64,000 nucleotides of DNA from Psychrobacillus sp. NEAU-3TGS (lineage in GTDB: Bacteria > Bacillota > Bacilli > Bacillales_A > Planococcaceae), in assembly GCF_029955155.1 (NCBI RefSeq), contig NZ_JAPNOZ010000001.1:19813-83812 (forward strand). Reading direction: 5' to 3'. Shown piece after piece: positions 43,212-52,198 of this stretch (positions are counted from its first letter, which is position 1; the number at the start of each line of letters is the position of its first letter). Under the pieces are notes generated by a model. The model saw nothing but the letters and a program-made list of their open reading frames with translations. It did no database searches and was not told the origin of the DNA. A program made the translations under genes and the position numbers.

Positions 43212-44774
43212 ATGAAAAGGAACAAACTTAGTTTTTTTGTCTTATTAATTGCATTTGTATTAATTTTAGCGGCATGTTCTTCAGATGATGAATCTGGAGG
43301 CAGTAATTCGGACGAAAAGAAAGAATTACAGGTAGCTTACAACGCTCAGCCTCCAACTTTGGATCCACTAATTACAACAGCAGTAGCTACACGTGATGTA
43401 ACGAGAAATGTTTATGAATCATTATTAACTTTAAACGAGAACTTCGAAGTTACACCACTACTTGCAGAATCATATGAGCAAAGTGAAGATGGAAAAATAA
43501 TTACCTTTAAATTACGAAAAGATATTAAATTTCACAATGGAGATGTTATGACGGCAGACGATGTTGTAGCTTCTATGACGCGTTGGGCTGAAACAACTTC
43601 ACTAGGTAAAGCATCTTTTGCTGATGCTACTTTTTCTAAAGTAGATGAAGAGACAGTAACACTAGAAATGAAAGAACCGCAATTTACGGTATTGCACATG
43701 CTTGCCGATCCTGGACAAGCAGCTGTTATTGCTCCTAAATCTACTATTGAGACTGCAACTGCAGAAGGATTAACTGAATTTATTGGTACTGGTCCTTATA
43801 AACTTGTTGAATGGAAAGCTGATCAATATGTACATTTAGCAAAATTTGATGATTACCAATCAATCGATGGACCAGCAAGTGGTTTAGCAGGCAAAAAAGA
43901 AGCTTTCATTGATGACATTTACTTCCAATTCGTAACAGATGCATCTACAAGGTTAGCGGGTATTCAATCTGGTGAATATGATATCGCAAACGCAATTTCT
44001 TTTGATAATGCAGAACAACTTGCATCCAATAGTGATGTCAAAAATTCCATAGATCATAATGGATTTAATGGAGTTGTATTTAACAAGAAAGCTGGTTTAT
44101 TCGAAAATGTTATTGCAAGACAAGCTGTAAATGCAGCATTAAATGAAGAAGCAATATTAACAGCGGCTTTTACAAGCCCCGACTTCTATGAATTAGAACA
44201 TGGATTAATGATTAAAGAGCAAACAGAATGGTATAGCGAGGCTGGTAAAGATCAATACAATCAAAATAACCCAGAGAAAGCAAAAGAGTTACTAAAAGAA
44301 GCTGGATATAACGGGGAAGAAATTGTAATACTTTCAACTCGGGATTACGAGGATCACTATAACGCGGCAGTAGTAGTACAACAACAACTAGAAAGTATTG
44401 GAATGAAAGTAAAGCTAGATATTTATGACTGGGCTACTGTATTACAAAAACGTGCAGATGAAACTGCTTACGATATTTTCGTAACTGGTTTCCCTACAGA
44501 GCCAATTCCTACCAAATATGTATTCCTAGCCTCTTCTAATGAATGGCCAGGTTGGACTAACGATCCTATAATGGACGATTTGTTAAACAAAATTAATACC
44601 GCAACTACTCAAGAGGAAGCAAAACAACATTTTGATGCTTTACAAGAAGAATTCTACGAGTATTTACCAATGATTAAATTCGGTAACAAAACAACGATTA
44701 CAACTCTACGTTCTAACGTGGAAGGAATGGATTTCTTACAAGGAATTATCTTATGGAATGTTGATAAAAAGTAA
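43212..44774 (+). CDS. dipeptide/oligopeptide ABC transporter substrate-binding lipoprotein
   Basis: A 520-residue family 5 extracellular solute-binding protein (DppE/OppA type). Lipoprotein signal with lipobox LAAC (Cys22) and an acidic linker. The mature part starts KKELQVAYNAQPPTLDPLITTAVATRDVTRNVYE, and FKLRKDIKFHNGDVMTADDVVASMTRWAE is the family signature. It should bind peptides or peptide-like or N-acyl amino acids for the permeases next to it. ATG at 43212 (GGGGGCC 6 bases ahead) is preferred to ATG 43197. First gene of an ABC operon that also encodes a racemase. Confidence 0.94.
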   Translation: MKRNKLSFFVLLIAFVLILAACSSDDESGGSNSDEKKELQVAYNAQPPTLDPLITTAVATRDVTRNVYESLLTLNENFEVTPLLAESYEQSEDGKIITFKLRKDIKFHNGDVMTADDVVASMTRWAETTSLGKASFADATFSKVDEETVTLEMKEPQFTVLHMLADPGQAAVIAPKSTIETATAEGLTEFIGTGPYKLVEWKADQYVHLAKFDDYQSIDGPASGLAGKKEAFIDDIYFQFVTDASTRLAGIQSGEYDIANAISFDNAEQLASNSDVKNSIDHNGFNGVVFNKKAGLFENVIARQAVNAALNEEAILTAAFTSPDFYELEHGLMIKEQTEWYSEAGKDQYNQNNPEKAKELLKEAGYNGEEIVILSTRDYEDHYNAAVVVQQQLESIGMKVKLDIYDWATVLQKRADETAYDIFVTGFPTEPIPTKYVFLASSNEWPGWTNDPIMDDLLNKINTATTQEEAKQHFDALQEEFYEYLPMIKFGNKTTITTLRSNVEGMDFLQGIILWNVDKK

Positions 44775-44806
44775 ATCGAGAAATAAATCATCGGGGAGAT
44801 GATCAC

Positions 44807-45757
44807 TTGAAAGGCTATATTTTAAAACGTCTATTATCTTTAATCCCAGTTTTACTAGTGGTAGCTGTGGTTGTGTTTCTATTAATGCATATAACACCAG
44901 GTGATCCTGCTGCTGTAATTTTAGGACCCGAAGCATCCCCTGCGGAAGTTGCCGAGCTTAGAGAAGAGCTCGGCTTAAACAAACCACCAATCGAACAATT
45001 TGTTTCTTGGTTTGGCAATGTACTTCAAGGAGATTTCGGCACTTCCATTTTTATGAAACAGCCAGTTTCACAAGCTTTTTTTGAACATCTAGGACCTACC
45101 CTTTCCCTAGCCATCATGGCTCAAGTACTTGCAATCGTTGTAGCTATACCACTCGGGGTTCTTGCTGCAAAGTTTCGAGGGTCAATATTAGATCAAACTT
45201 TTATGGGAATCTCTTTACTAGGTATTTCAGTTCCAAGTTTTTTACTAGGTTTATTCTTAATTTTATTGGTTGGTGTTGAGCTTAAATGGCTTCCAGTTGC
45301 TGGTTATAAGTCAATTGATGCTGGGCTACTCAATCATATAAAATACCTAATTCTTCCTGCAATTGCACTTGGCTCCATGCAAGCTGCACTGATCGCAAGA
45401 ATGACACGTTCTTCTATGCTAGATGTATTAAATGCAAACTATATTAAAACAGCACGTTCTAAAGGAGTAAAAGAAACTATTATTGTGATTAAACATACGT
45501 TAAGAAATGCTTTTATTCCTATTCTTACAATTATTGGTCAAACATTTGGAACACTTGTTGCCGGTGCTGCTGTTGTTGAAACAGTTTTCAACATTCCAGG
45601 TATTGGACAACTAATTATAAACTCCGTGGAACGACGTGACTTTGCTGTCATACAAGGTTCTGTTTTGTTAATAGCTGTGAGTTATGTACTAATAAACTTA
45701 GTTATCGATTTATTATACGGCGTGATTGATCCACGTGTTCGATTAGGTAGAAAATAG
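44807..45757 (+). CDS. dipeptide/oligopeptide ABC permease, DppB type
   Basis: A 316-residue membrane permease with six spans. Start MKGYILKRLLSLIPVLLVVAVVVFLLMHITPGDPA is typical of DppB/OppB; the EAA coupling motif reads NYIKTARSKGVKETIIVIKHTLRNAFIPI. TTG start at 44807 behind GGGGAG. Pairs with the DppC-type gene that follows 17 bases downstream. Confidence 0.95.
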   Translation: MKGYILKRLLSLIPVLLVVAVVVFLLMHITPGDPAAVILGPEASPAEVAELREELGLNKPPIEQFVSWFGNVLQGDFGTSIFMKQPVSQAFFEHLGPTLSLAIMAQVLAIVVAIPLGVLAAKFRGSILDQTFMGISLLGISVPSFLLGLFLILLVGVELKWLPVAGYKSIDAGLLNHIKYLILPAIALGSMQAALIARMTRSSMLDVLNANYIKTARSKGVKETIIVIKHTLRNAFIPILTIIGQTFGTLVAGAAVVETVFNIPGIGQLIINSVERRDFAVIQGSVLLIAVSYVLINLVIDLLYGVIDPRVRLGRK

Positions 45758-45774
45758 AAAGGGGTTGATATAAA

Positions 45775-46674
45775 GTGCAAAACATAATGACTGAAGAACA
45801 ACTTAATGTATTGAAAAGTGACATGAAAAGAAAGCATAGAAATCTTTTAGTGAAACGATTTCTTTCTAATAAACTGGCACTATCTGGCTCAATCATAATG
45901 ATTGTCATTATATTACTAGCGATTATTGCTCCTTTCTTTACTTCTTTTACGCCATATGAATTAGATGCAATGAAAAGACTTAACGCACCAGGTGGAGAGC
46001 ATTTCTTTGGAACAGACAATTATGGTAGAGATCTATTTAGCAGAGTAGTACATGGGGCAAGAGTTTCCTTAATGATTGGCTTTGCAGTTGCTATTATTAC
46101 CTCTATCTTCGGAATGATTATTGGTCTTTACTCTGCATATTTCAAAAAATTGGATGGAGTATTGATGCGAATTTCAGACGGCCTAATGGCTTTTCCAGCA
46201 ATTTTATTGGCAATTGCAATTATGGCTTCACTGGGACCTAGAGTGGAAAATGTAATAATTGCACTTACCATTGTTTTCACTCCTTCTGTAGCTAGAACAG
46301 TTCGTTCTGCTGCATTAGTAGTAAAGGAACAAACTTATGTGGAGGCTTTAAGAGCACAAGGAGCGAGTTCCTCTCGTATTATTTGGTTAAACATTGCACC
46401 AAACGTTTTATCTCCCCTTATCGTCCAAGCAACTTTTATTTTTGCAGATTCAATTATCATTGAAGCTGCATTAAGTTTCTTAGGAGCAGGGATTCCAGCA
46501 CCTGATCCAAGCTGGGGGAACTTATTATATGACGGAAAAACCGTAATATTTAATGCTTGGTGGATGACTCTTTTCCCTGGTATCGCAATTATGCTTACCG
46601 TTTTTGGACTCAATCTATTTGGTGATGGACTTAGAGATTTATTAGACCCACATAATAATAAGGCAAAAAAATAA
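45775..46674 (+). CDS. dipeptide/oligopeptide ABC permease, DppC type
   Basis: A 299-residue permease with an N-terminal OppC-type segment (LVKRFLSNKLALSGSIIMIVIILLAIIAPF), the HFFGTDNYGRDLFSRVVHGARVSL signature and the EAA loop YVEALRAQGASSSRIIWLNIAPNV. GTG start at 45775 after AAGGGG. Forms the channel with DppB and is energised by the two ATPases downstream. Confidence 0.95.
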   Translation: MQNIMTEEQLNVLKSDMKRKHRNLLVKRFLSNKLALSGSIIMIVIILLAIIAPFFTSFTPYELDAMKRLNAPGGEHFFGTDNYGRDLFSRVVHGARVSLMIGFAVAIITSIFGMIIGLYSAYFKKLDGVLMRISDGLMAFPAILLAIAIMASLGPRVENVIIALTIVFTPSVARTVRSAALVVKEQTYVEALRAQGASSSRIIWLNIAPNVLSPLIVQATFIFADSIIIEAALSFLGAGIPAPDPSWGNLLYDGKTVIFNAWWMTLFPGIAIMLTVFGLNLFGDGLRDLLDPHNNKAKK

Positions 46675-46692
46675 AAAATGCGTGGTGATACA

Positions 46693-47724
46693 ATGACCGA
46701 ATTACTTTTAGAAGTAAAAAATTTAAAAGTCCATTTTGAGACGGAAAATGGGACTGTCACAGCCGTTGACGATGTTTCTTTTTCCGTGAAGCGAGGGGAA
46801 ACTGTGGGAGTTGTAGGAGAATCCGGGTGCGGGAAAAGTGTAACTGCAGAGTCCATCCTTCGACTCTTAAATGAAAAGCATACAAATTACGAAGGGAATA
46901 TTCTTTTTGAAGAAAAAGACATACTTAAGTTAAGTTATAGCGAATTACAAAAAGTTCGCGGTAATGATATATCTATGATTTTCCAAGATCCCATGAGTTC
47001 CTTAAATCCGGTCTACACAGTAGGAAATCAAATAGTTGAAGCATTACTACTTCACCAAAACTTAACGAAGAAAGAAGCTGAATCAAAAGCTGTTGAAATG
47101 CTTAAGTTAACAGGTATTCCACTACCTGAAAAAAGAGTGAATGAATACCCGCATGAACTTTCCGGTGGGATGAGGCAACGTGTCATGATTGCAATGGCTC
47201 TTTCATGTAAGCCAAAGTTGTTAATCGCGGACGAACCGACAACTGCACTAGACGTGACAACACAGTCTCAAATATTAGATTTAATTAATGAGCTAAAAGA
47301 TGAATTTAATATGGGTACCATTATGATTACACATGATTTAGGTGTTGTTGCTGAAGTTTGTACAAAAGTGGTAGTTATGTATTTGGGTCAAGTTATTGAA
47401 GAAGCCTCTGTGGAGTCTATTTTTTCCTCTCCCCTTCATCCTTACACCCAAGGACTTTTAAAATCTATCCCGCAGATTGAAGGACCTCGGGACGAAAAAC
47501 TATATGTCATAGAAGGAAAAGTTCCAACGTTAACGCAAATCCCAAAAGGTTGTCGTTTTGCACCTCGTTGTGAATTTGCTACAGAGATATGTAGAGACAA
47601 AATGCCTCAATTAGAGTCTTATGAAAATGACCTAAAAGTACGTTGTTGGCATTTCAAAGATATTCAAGAAAAAAGGGGTGGGATGAATGGTAGTAGAAAT
47701 GAGTCTCAAACAGTCAACTCCTAA
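46693..47724 (+). CDS. dipeptide/oligopeptide ABC ATPase, DppD type
   Basis: A 343-residue ATPase. Walker A GESGCGKSV, Q-loop MIFQDPMSSLNP, signature ELSGGMRQRVMIAMAL, Walker B LLIADEPTTALD and the C-terminal oligo_HPY extension with the Cys-rich GCRFAPRCEFATEIC cluster, typical of DppD/OppD. ATG at 46693 (GGTG ahead) is preferred to ATG 46678. Its end overlaps the next gene by 38 bases. Confidence 0.94.
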   Translation: MTELLLEVKNLKVHFETENGTVTAVDDVSFSVKRGETVGVVGESGCGKSVTAESILRLLNEKHTNYEGNILFEEKDILKLSYSELQKVRGNDISMIFQDPMSSLNPVYTVGNQIVEALLLHQNLTKKEAESKAVEMLKLTGIPLPEKRVNEYPHELSGGMRQRVMIAMALSCKPKLLIADEPTTALDVTTQSQILDLINELKDEFNMGTIMITHDLGVVAEVCTKVVVMYLGQVIEEASVESIFSSPLHPYTQGLLKSIPQIEGPRDEKLYVIEGKVPTLTQIPKGCRFAPRCEFATEICRDKMPQLESYENDLKVRCWHFKDIQEKRGGMNGSRNESQTVNS

Positions 47725-48697
47725 AACAGAAGCATCGAATGATGTTATTTTAGAAGTGAAAAATCTCAAAAAATATTTTCCTATTACTGGATCTCTAAAT
47801 AATACAGTTTCCCAAGTTAAAGCAGTAAATGATGTCTCTTTTAGTCTTATTAAAGGAGAAACTTACGGCCTAGTTGGCGAGTCTGGCTGTGGAAAAAGTA
47901 CAACTGGACGTACAATTCTGAGACTCTTAGAACCTACTGAAGGGGAAGTAATTTATGATGGACAAAATATCAACAAGTTAAAAGGAAACGATTTGAGAAA
48001 TATTCGTCGAGAATTACAAATGGTTTTCCAAGATCCTTATTCATCATTAAACCCCCGAAAACGTATTGGAACTATATTAGAAGAAACATTAAAAATCCAT
48101 AAAATAGGAAACAAAAAAGAACGAACAGAACAAGTGATGAATATCTTAAATAAAGTTGGTTTTCAAAGAGAACATTATTACCGTTTTCCTCATGAATTTT
48201 CAGGAGGACAACGACAACGTATAGGACTAGCAAGAGCATTAATCATAAATCCAAGCATCATCATATGCGATGAACCGGTATCCGCACTTGATGTGTCTAT
48301 CCAATCTCAAGTACTAAATTTGTTGGAAGATGTTCAACAAGAGTTTAATCTAACTTATTTGTTTATTTCCCATGACCTTGGGGTTGTCCGACATATATCT
48401 GACCGAATCGGAGTTATGTATCTTGGAAAATTGGTAGAAGAGTCCCCAACCGATGAATTATATTCTAATCCATTACATCCTTATACCAAAGCTTTACTAT
48501 CTGCAATCCCTGTTCCAAATCCATTTGTAAAAAGAGAAAAGATCAAATTAATTGGTGAGATACCTTCTCCAGTGAACCCACCTAGTGGTTGTGTATTCCA
48601 CACTAGATGCCCTTTTGCGATGGATGTTTGTAAACAAGAAGAACCAGCATTAAAAACAATAGTTCATGAACACAAAGTGGCTTGCCACCTTTATTAA
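47687..48697 (+). CDS. dipeptide/oligopeptide ABC ATPase, DppF type
   Basis: A 336-residue ATPase. Walker A GESGCGKSTT, MVFQDPYSSLNPRKRIG, signature EFSGGQRQRIGLARAL, Walker B IIICDEPVSALD, and the C-terminal oligo_HPY region with GCVFHTRCPFAMDVC. It heterodimerises with the DppD-type subunit. The start overlaps the end of the DppD gene, so translation is coupled. The racemase gene follows 18 bases later. Confidence 0.94.
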   Translation: MVVEMSLKQSTPKTEASNDVILEVKNLKKYFPITGSLNNTVSQVKAVNDVSFSLIKGETYGLVGESGCGKSTTGRTILRLLEPTEGEVIYDGQNINKLKGNDLRNIRRELQMVFQDPYSSLNPRKRIGTILEETLKIHKIGNKKERTEQVMNILNKVGFQREHYYRFPHEFSGGQRQRIGLARALIINPSIIICDEPVSALDVSIQSQVLNLLEDVQQEFNLTYLFISHDLGVVRHISDRIGVMYLGKLVEESPTDELYSNPLHPYTKALLSAIPVPNPFVKREKIKLIGEIPSPVNPPSGCVFHTRCPFAMDVCKQEEPALKTIVHEHKVACHLY

Positions 48698-48715
48698 AAA
48701 TGTGGAGGTAATTAA

Positions 48716-49846
48716 ATGCTAATTGAAAAAGTAGTTATTCGAAAAATGAAAATGGATTTAAAATTCCCTTTCCAAACTAGTTTCGGAACACAGCAAGAAC
48801 GGTTATTTCTGATCACTGAAATACACAGCGGAAACCATGTTGGATACGGTGAATGTGTAGTTAGCTCCAATCCTTATTACAGCGAAGAAACAGTTTCCAC
48901 TGCTTTTTCTATTATACAAGAATTTCTATTACCACTTATCCTTGGAAAAGATGTTCAACATCCCGATGATGCAAATAAATTATTCAGTCGTATCCGTAGA
49001 AATAATATGGCTAAATCGGCAATTGAGGGAGCACTTTGGGATCTTTACGCAAAAACACTAAACAAGCCACTTGCAGAAGTTATTGGCGGTAAAAAATCAG
49101 AAATCACGGTTGGAGTAAGTATCGGAATTCAAGAAACAAAAGAAGAACTTCTAAATAAAGTAGAAGAGTCATTAGAACAAGGTTTTAACAAAATTAAAAT
49201 TAAGATTATGCCTGGAAAAGACATAGAATACTTGCGAAGTGTACGTGAAAAATTTGGTGATATCCCTGTAATGGCTGATGCAAACTCGGCTTACACATTA
49301 AATGATCTAGAATTATTTAAAGAAATGGATAGTTTGAATTTAATCATGATTGAACAGCCATTAGCACACGACGATATTATAGATCATGCAGTTTTACAAA
49401 ATGCTATCCAAACTCCTATTTGTTTGGATGAAAGTATTCATTCTGTAGAAGATGCACGAAAAGCAATTGAACTCGGTAGCTGTAAAATTATTAACATTAA
49501 AATTGGTCGTGTAGGTGGCATTTCAGAGTCCATTAAAATTCATAACCTTTGTCTTCAAAATAATATACCAGTGTGGTGTGGAGGTATGTTAGAATCTGGA
49601 ATAGGAAGAGCGCATAATCTAGCTATTACTTCCCTTCCAAATTTCACTATCCCGGGAGATACTGCTCCTTCCGCACGTTATTGGGTAAAAGATATTATTA
49701 AACCCGAAATTACGATGAACGAAACAGGACATATTCAAGTCCCTGTTACTCCTGGAATAGGTTATGAAATCGACCTAGAGACATTAGATAAGTTCACCAT
49801 CGAAACAAACGAGTATACGATTGATACTATACTTCTTTCAAACTAA
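48716..49846 (+). CDS. N-succinylamino-acid racemase / MenC-type enolase-superfamily enzyme
   Basis: A 376-residue member of the low-GC MenC family of the enolase superfamily, whose members act as o-succinylbenzoate synthase and/or N-succinylamino-acid racemase. Visible active-site elements are KIKIKI (the K-x-K acid/base pair), MADANSAYT (metal Asp), MIEQPL (Glu), CLDESIHS (Asp) and NIKIGRVGG (second catalytic Lys), plus the family loops WCGGMLESGIGRAHN and PNFTIPGDTAPSARYW. It closely matches the Geobacillus/Amycolatopsis racemase pattern as I recall it. As the last gene of the peptide ABC operon, and convergent with an M20 deacylase, racemisation of imported or intracellular N-acyl amino acids is more likely than menaquinone synthesis. 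Confidence 0.9.
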   Translation: MLIEKVVIRKMKMDLKFPFQTSFGTQQERLFLITEIHSGNHVGYGECVVSSNPYYSEETVSTAFSIIQEFLLPLILGKDVQHPDDANKLFSRIRRNNMAKSAIEGALWDLYAKTLNKPLAEVIGGKKSEITVGVSIGIQETKEELLNKVEESLEQGFNKIKIKIMPGKDIEYLRSVREKFGDIPVMADANSAYTLNDLELFKEMDSLNLIMIEQPLAHDDIIDHAVLQNAIQTPICLDESIHSVEDARKAIELGSCKIINIKIGRVGGISESIKIHNLCLQNNIPVWCGGMLESGIGRAHNLAITSLPNFTIPGDTAPSARYWVKDIIKPEITMNETGHIQVPVTPGIGYEIDLETLDKFTIETNEYTIDTILLSN

Positions 49847-49851
49847 ATTAC

Positions 49852-49885
49852 AAAAAACTACCTAAATTGTTTTAGGTAGTTTTTT
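49852..49885 (+). terminator. terminator of the peptide ABC operon
   Basis: Perfect 15-bp stem (arms 49852-49866 and 49871-49885, four-base loop) with A-rich and T-rich sides, six bases after the racemase stop. Confidence 0.9.
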
Positions 49886-49940
49886 GGGTGTAAGATAATT
49901 ACTTTATTAAGTTTTTAGTATATTCTTCAGGGATGATTCA

Positions 49941-51053
49941 TTATTTACTTAATGCAATAAGTGCAGCTTCCTTTAAAATTTCTGAACCTGTCAAGAGCAT
50001 TTCGTGGTCAAATGTCATTTTAGGATGATGAAGGCCAGGCTTTAAATCGCATCCTAGTCCAACCATAGTGGCTTTCAGCTCAGGCTTCTTAATCGTATAG
50101 AAATGAAAATCATCTCCTCCTGAAGTGACAAGTGGTTGTGCGCATTTTTCCTCTCCTAATACTTGGCTAATAGCTAATCCCATTATTTCTTGCGCTTCTT
50201 CATTAACAATAGCAGCAGGCAACTCCGATTCAATATAATATTCAATCTCCGTATTGTATAGGTGTTGGACATCTTGAAATACTTTAAGCACTTTTTCTTT
50301 CAAAAGAGCCATTGTTTCATTGTCTTGCGCACGCATATCTAAACTAAAACTACCATTCCCAGGTATAATATTTTTATTACCCCCGCCAGCCTGCACTGAA
50401 GTAATTTTTACAGATGAAGGTACTTGTGGATCTACATTGATAAATTTAATAAGATGATTGATAGAAGTTATAACATCAATCGAATTCGATGTTAGATGGG
50501 GTCTAGCACCATGACTATCATCTCCATTAATAACTACATGCATAAAACATCCTGCTCCATGGACTATTGTTGGAGAGGCTTTTCCTGTTGGTAACTCTTG
50601 AATTGGTCTTAAGTGTATACCAAAAAGATAATTCACATTATCAACAGCACCTTTTTCAACCATTTTTAAAGCGCCATTTCCTTTTTCTTCAGCAGGTTGA
50701 AATATAAAACGTACTGTACCTTCAAATTTAGTAGTCAAAAGTAGACGAATTGCTCCAATAACCATTGTCATATGTGCATCATGACCACAAGAATGATTGG
50801 CTCTAAAAACACCATCCACTTCTTGCCAAAGTGCATCCATATCAGCCCGAATAGCAACTACAGGATGACCAGTTCCAATTTCCGCTATCAAGCCAGTGCA
50901 GTCATTAAAACACGTCACTCTACATCCTTCTTTTTCAAGTAATTCTTTAATGTACATTGTAGTATGTACTTCATTCCAACTCGTTTCAGGATGTTCATGT
51001 AAATAAGAAAAAATTTCCTTAATCTCTCTCTCTACTTCCAATATGCTAACCAA
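49941..51053 (-). CDS. M20 family amidohydrolase (candidate N-acyl amino acid deacylase)
   Basis: A 370-residue M20D metal hydrolase. Motifs: LHEHPETSWNE, RADMDALWQ, NHSCGHDAHMTM (metal ligands Cys, His, Asp, His), FIFQPAEEKGNGALKM (catalytic Glu pair), GIHLRP and a SHGARPHL lid start, and GGDDFHFY and GLHHPKMTFD near the end. It resembles aminoacylase/desuccinylase enzymes. It lies 19 bases after an RpiR gene in a two-gene operon, convergent with the racemase gene. In Geobacillus a comparable pair (racemase plus L-desuccinylase) converts N-succinyl amino acids to L-amino acids, so the same role is proposed here. Actual acyl specificity unknown. Confidence 0.9.
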   Translation of the reverse strand: MVSILEVEREIKEIFSYLHEHPETSWNEVHTTMYIKELLEKEGCRVTCFNDCTGLIAEIGTGHPVVAIRADMDALWQEVDGVFRANHSCGHDAHMTMVIGAIRLLLTTKFEGTVRFIFQPAEEKGNGALKMVEKGAVDNVNYLFGIHLRPIQELPTGKASPTIVHGAGCFMHVVINGDDSHGARPHLTSNSIDVITSINHLIKFINVDPQVPSSVKITSVQAGGGNKNIIPGNGSFSLDMRAQDNETMALLKEKVLKVFQDVQHLYNTEIEYYIESELPAAIVNEEAQEIMGLAISQVLGEEKCAQPLVTSGGDDFHFYTIKKPELKATMVGLGCDLKPGLHHPKMTFDHEMLLTGSEILKEAALIALSK

Positions 51054-51072
51054 TATATATTCACTCCTCTAT

Positions 51073-51915
51073 TTAATTGAAAAATAGTTTACTATATGTT
51101 TTTTCATAAGTCGCCTTTTGTTTTTTATACTTGTCTGCATCTTTTAAGATAATCCCTGCCAGTAGAGCATTTAATAAAGAAGTAACGACTGGTGCAGAAT
51201 CTAGCGTAGACATATATGTAAGCTTTGTTGAAAACAATAAATTTGCATGCTCTGCAATTGGAGAGATTTCAGAATCTGTAATTCCTATAACAAAAACTTT
51301 TTTTCTTTTTAACTCTTCTGCAACATGTAAAGTTTGTACCATGTATCGACTAAACGAAAAAGCGATAAGTACACATTCCTCATCTAATTGTTGTAGGGAG
51401 AAGTAGTCATCCATATTTAAATTAATTAATTTGCTATTTCCCCTTATTGTATTCAAGGTAAAACAAAACCAATGAGCTAGTCCAAAAGAAGCCCCATTTC
51501 CAACAACTACCACTTGATTTGCATTAGAAATTTTATTTACTGCTTCGTTAAAATTTGATTCATTTAAGGATTGAGTTGTCCTTCTAATATTTACTTGATC
51601 TCTAAGCATTACTTGCTCAAATACTGAAGATTCTTGCCGTAAAGGCTCCGCATTTGAATCATAATCTAATATGGTTGATTTCATTTCAAATACAGAAGCC
51701 CTCACCTCTTTTTGTAATTCCAAAAAACTTTTGTAACCAAGTGAGTATGCAAGACGAATTACACTTGTTTCACTTACTCCTATTATCTTTCCAATTTTTT
51801 CTGCCGAATTGGATGCAAAAACAAAAGGATGTTCTTTTAGTAGTTCTGCAACTTTCTTTAAGCTATTAGATAGGGCATTAAAATTATCTTTAATTCTTGT
51901 TTCATATTCATACAT
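51073..51915 (-). CDS. MurR/RpiR-family transcriptional regulator with SIS domain
   Basis: A 280-residue regulator. N-terminal HTH (about residues 1-80) with FVFASNSAEKIGKIIGVSETSVIRLAYSLGYKSFLELQKEV, typical of RpiR, and a C-terminal SIS domain (about 115-265) that binds a sugar phosphate or similar ligand, with ANQVVVVGNGASFGLAHWF and VLIAFSFSRYMVQTLHVAEELKRKK. It is first in an operon with the M20 deacylase; two palindromes lie just upstream (52005-52044). It may also control the divergent M28 peptidase. Ligand unknown. Confidence 0.93.
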   Translation of the reverse strand: MYEYETRIKDNFNALSNSLKKVAELLKEHPFVFASNSAEKIGKIIGVSETSVIRLAYSLGYKSFLELQKEVRASVFEMKSTILDYDSNAEPLRQESSVFEQVMLRDQVNIRRTTQSLNESNFNEAVNKISNANQVVVVGNGASFGLAHWFCFTLNTIRGNSKLINLNMDDYFSLQQLDEECVLIAFSFSRYMVQTLHVAEELKRKKVFVIGITDSEISPIAEHANLLFSTKLTYMSTLDSAPVVTSLLNALLAGIILKDADKYKKQKATYEKTYSKLFFN

Positions 51916-52004
51916 AAATTTGTTCTCCTTCCTTGAAGGATTTCCTTTTATTTTTCTAATAAATAAGTGTTCCCTTTATATTTTACCATTTATTCTGAAC
52001 ATTC

Positions 52005-52044
52005 ACAACACGCGGATAAGTGTTGTATAAAGATCACTTTATAC
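52005..52044. promoter_or_regulatory. two adjoining palindromes upstream of the RpiR gene
   Basis: ACAACAC-N8-GTGTTGT (52005-52026) and GTATAAAG-ATCA-CTTTATAC (52025-52044), both with perfect arms, in the divergent RpiR/M28 region. They are plausible RpiR operators; the 283-base gap contains nothing else I can name. Confidence 0.5.
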
Positions 52045-52198
52045 TTATAAGTAATTGTCAAATTCCGACCGTTTAATGTTTTTTCATACGGGTACTATAA
52101 ATTACAGTGTGCAATATATTTTCCATATAACTATTGCTAATATTGTATAAATATCGTTTAATTATCTAGTTATAAAAAAACGTAAAGGAATGTGATAA

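Noticed and set aside
48716..49846. L-Ala-D/L-Glu epimerase (YkfB) as the name of the enolase-superfamily gene
   Set aside because: The place next to a dpp operon suggests it, but the loops GMLESGIGRAHN and PGDTAPSARYW belong to the MenC/N-succinylamino-acid racemase family and not to YkfB.
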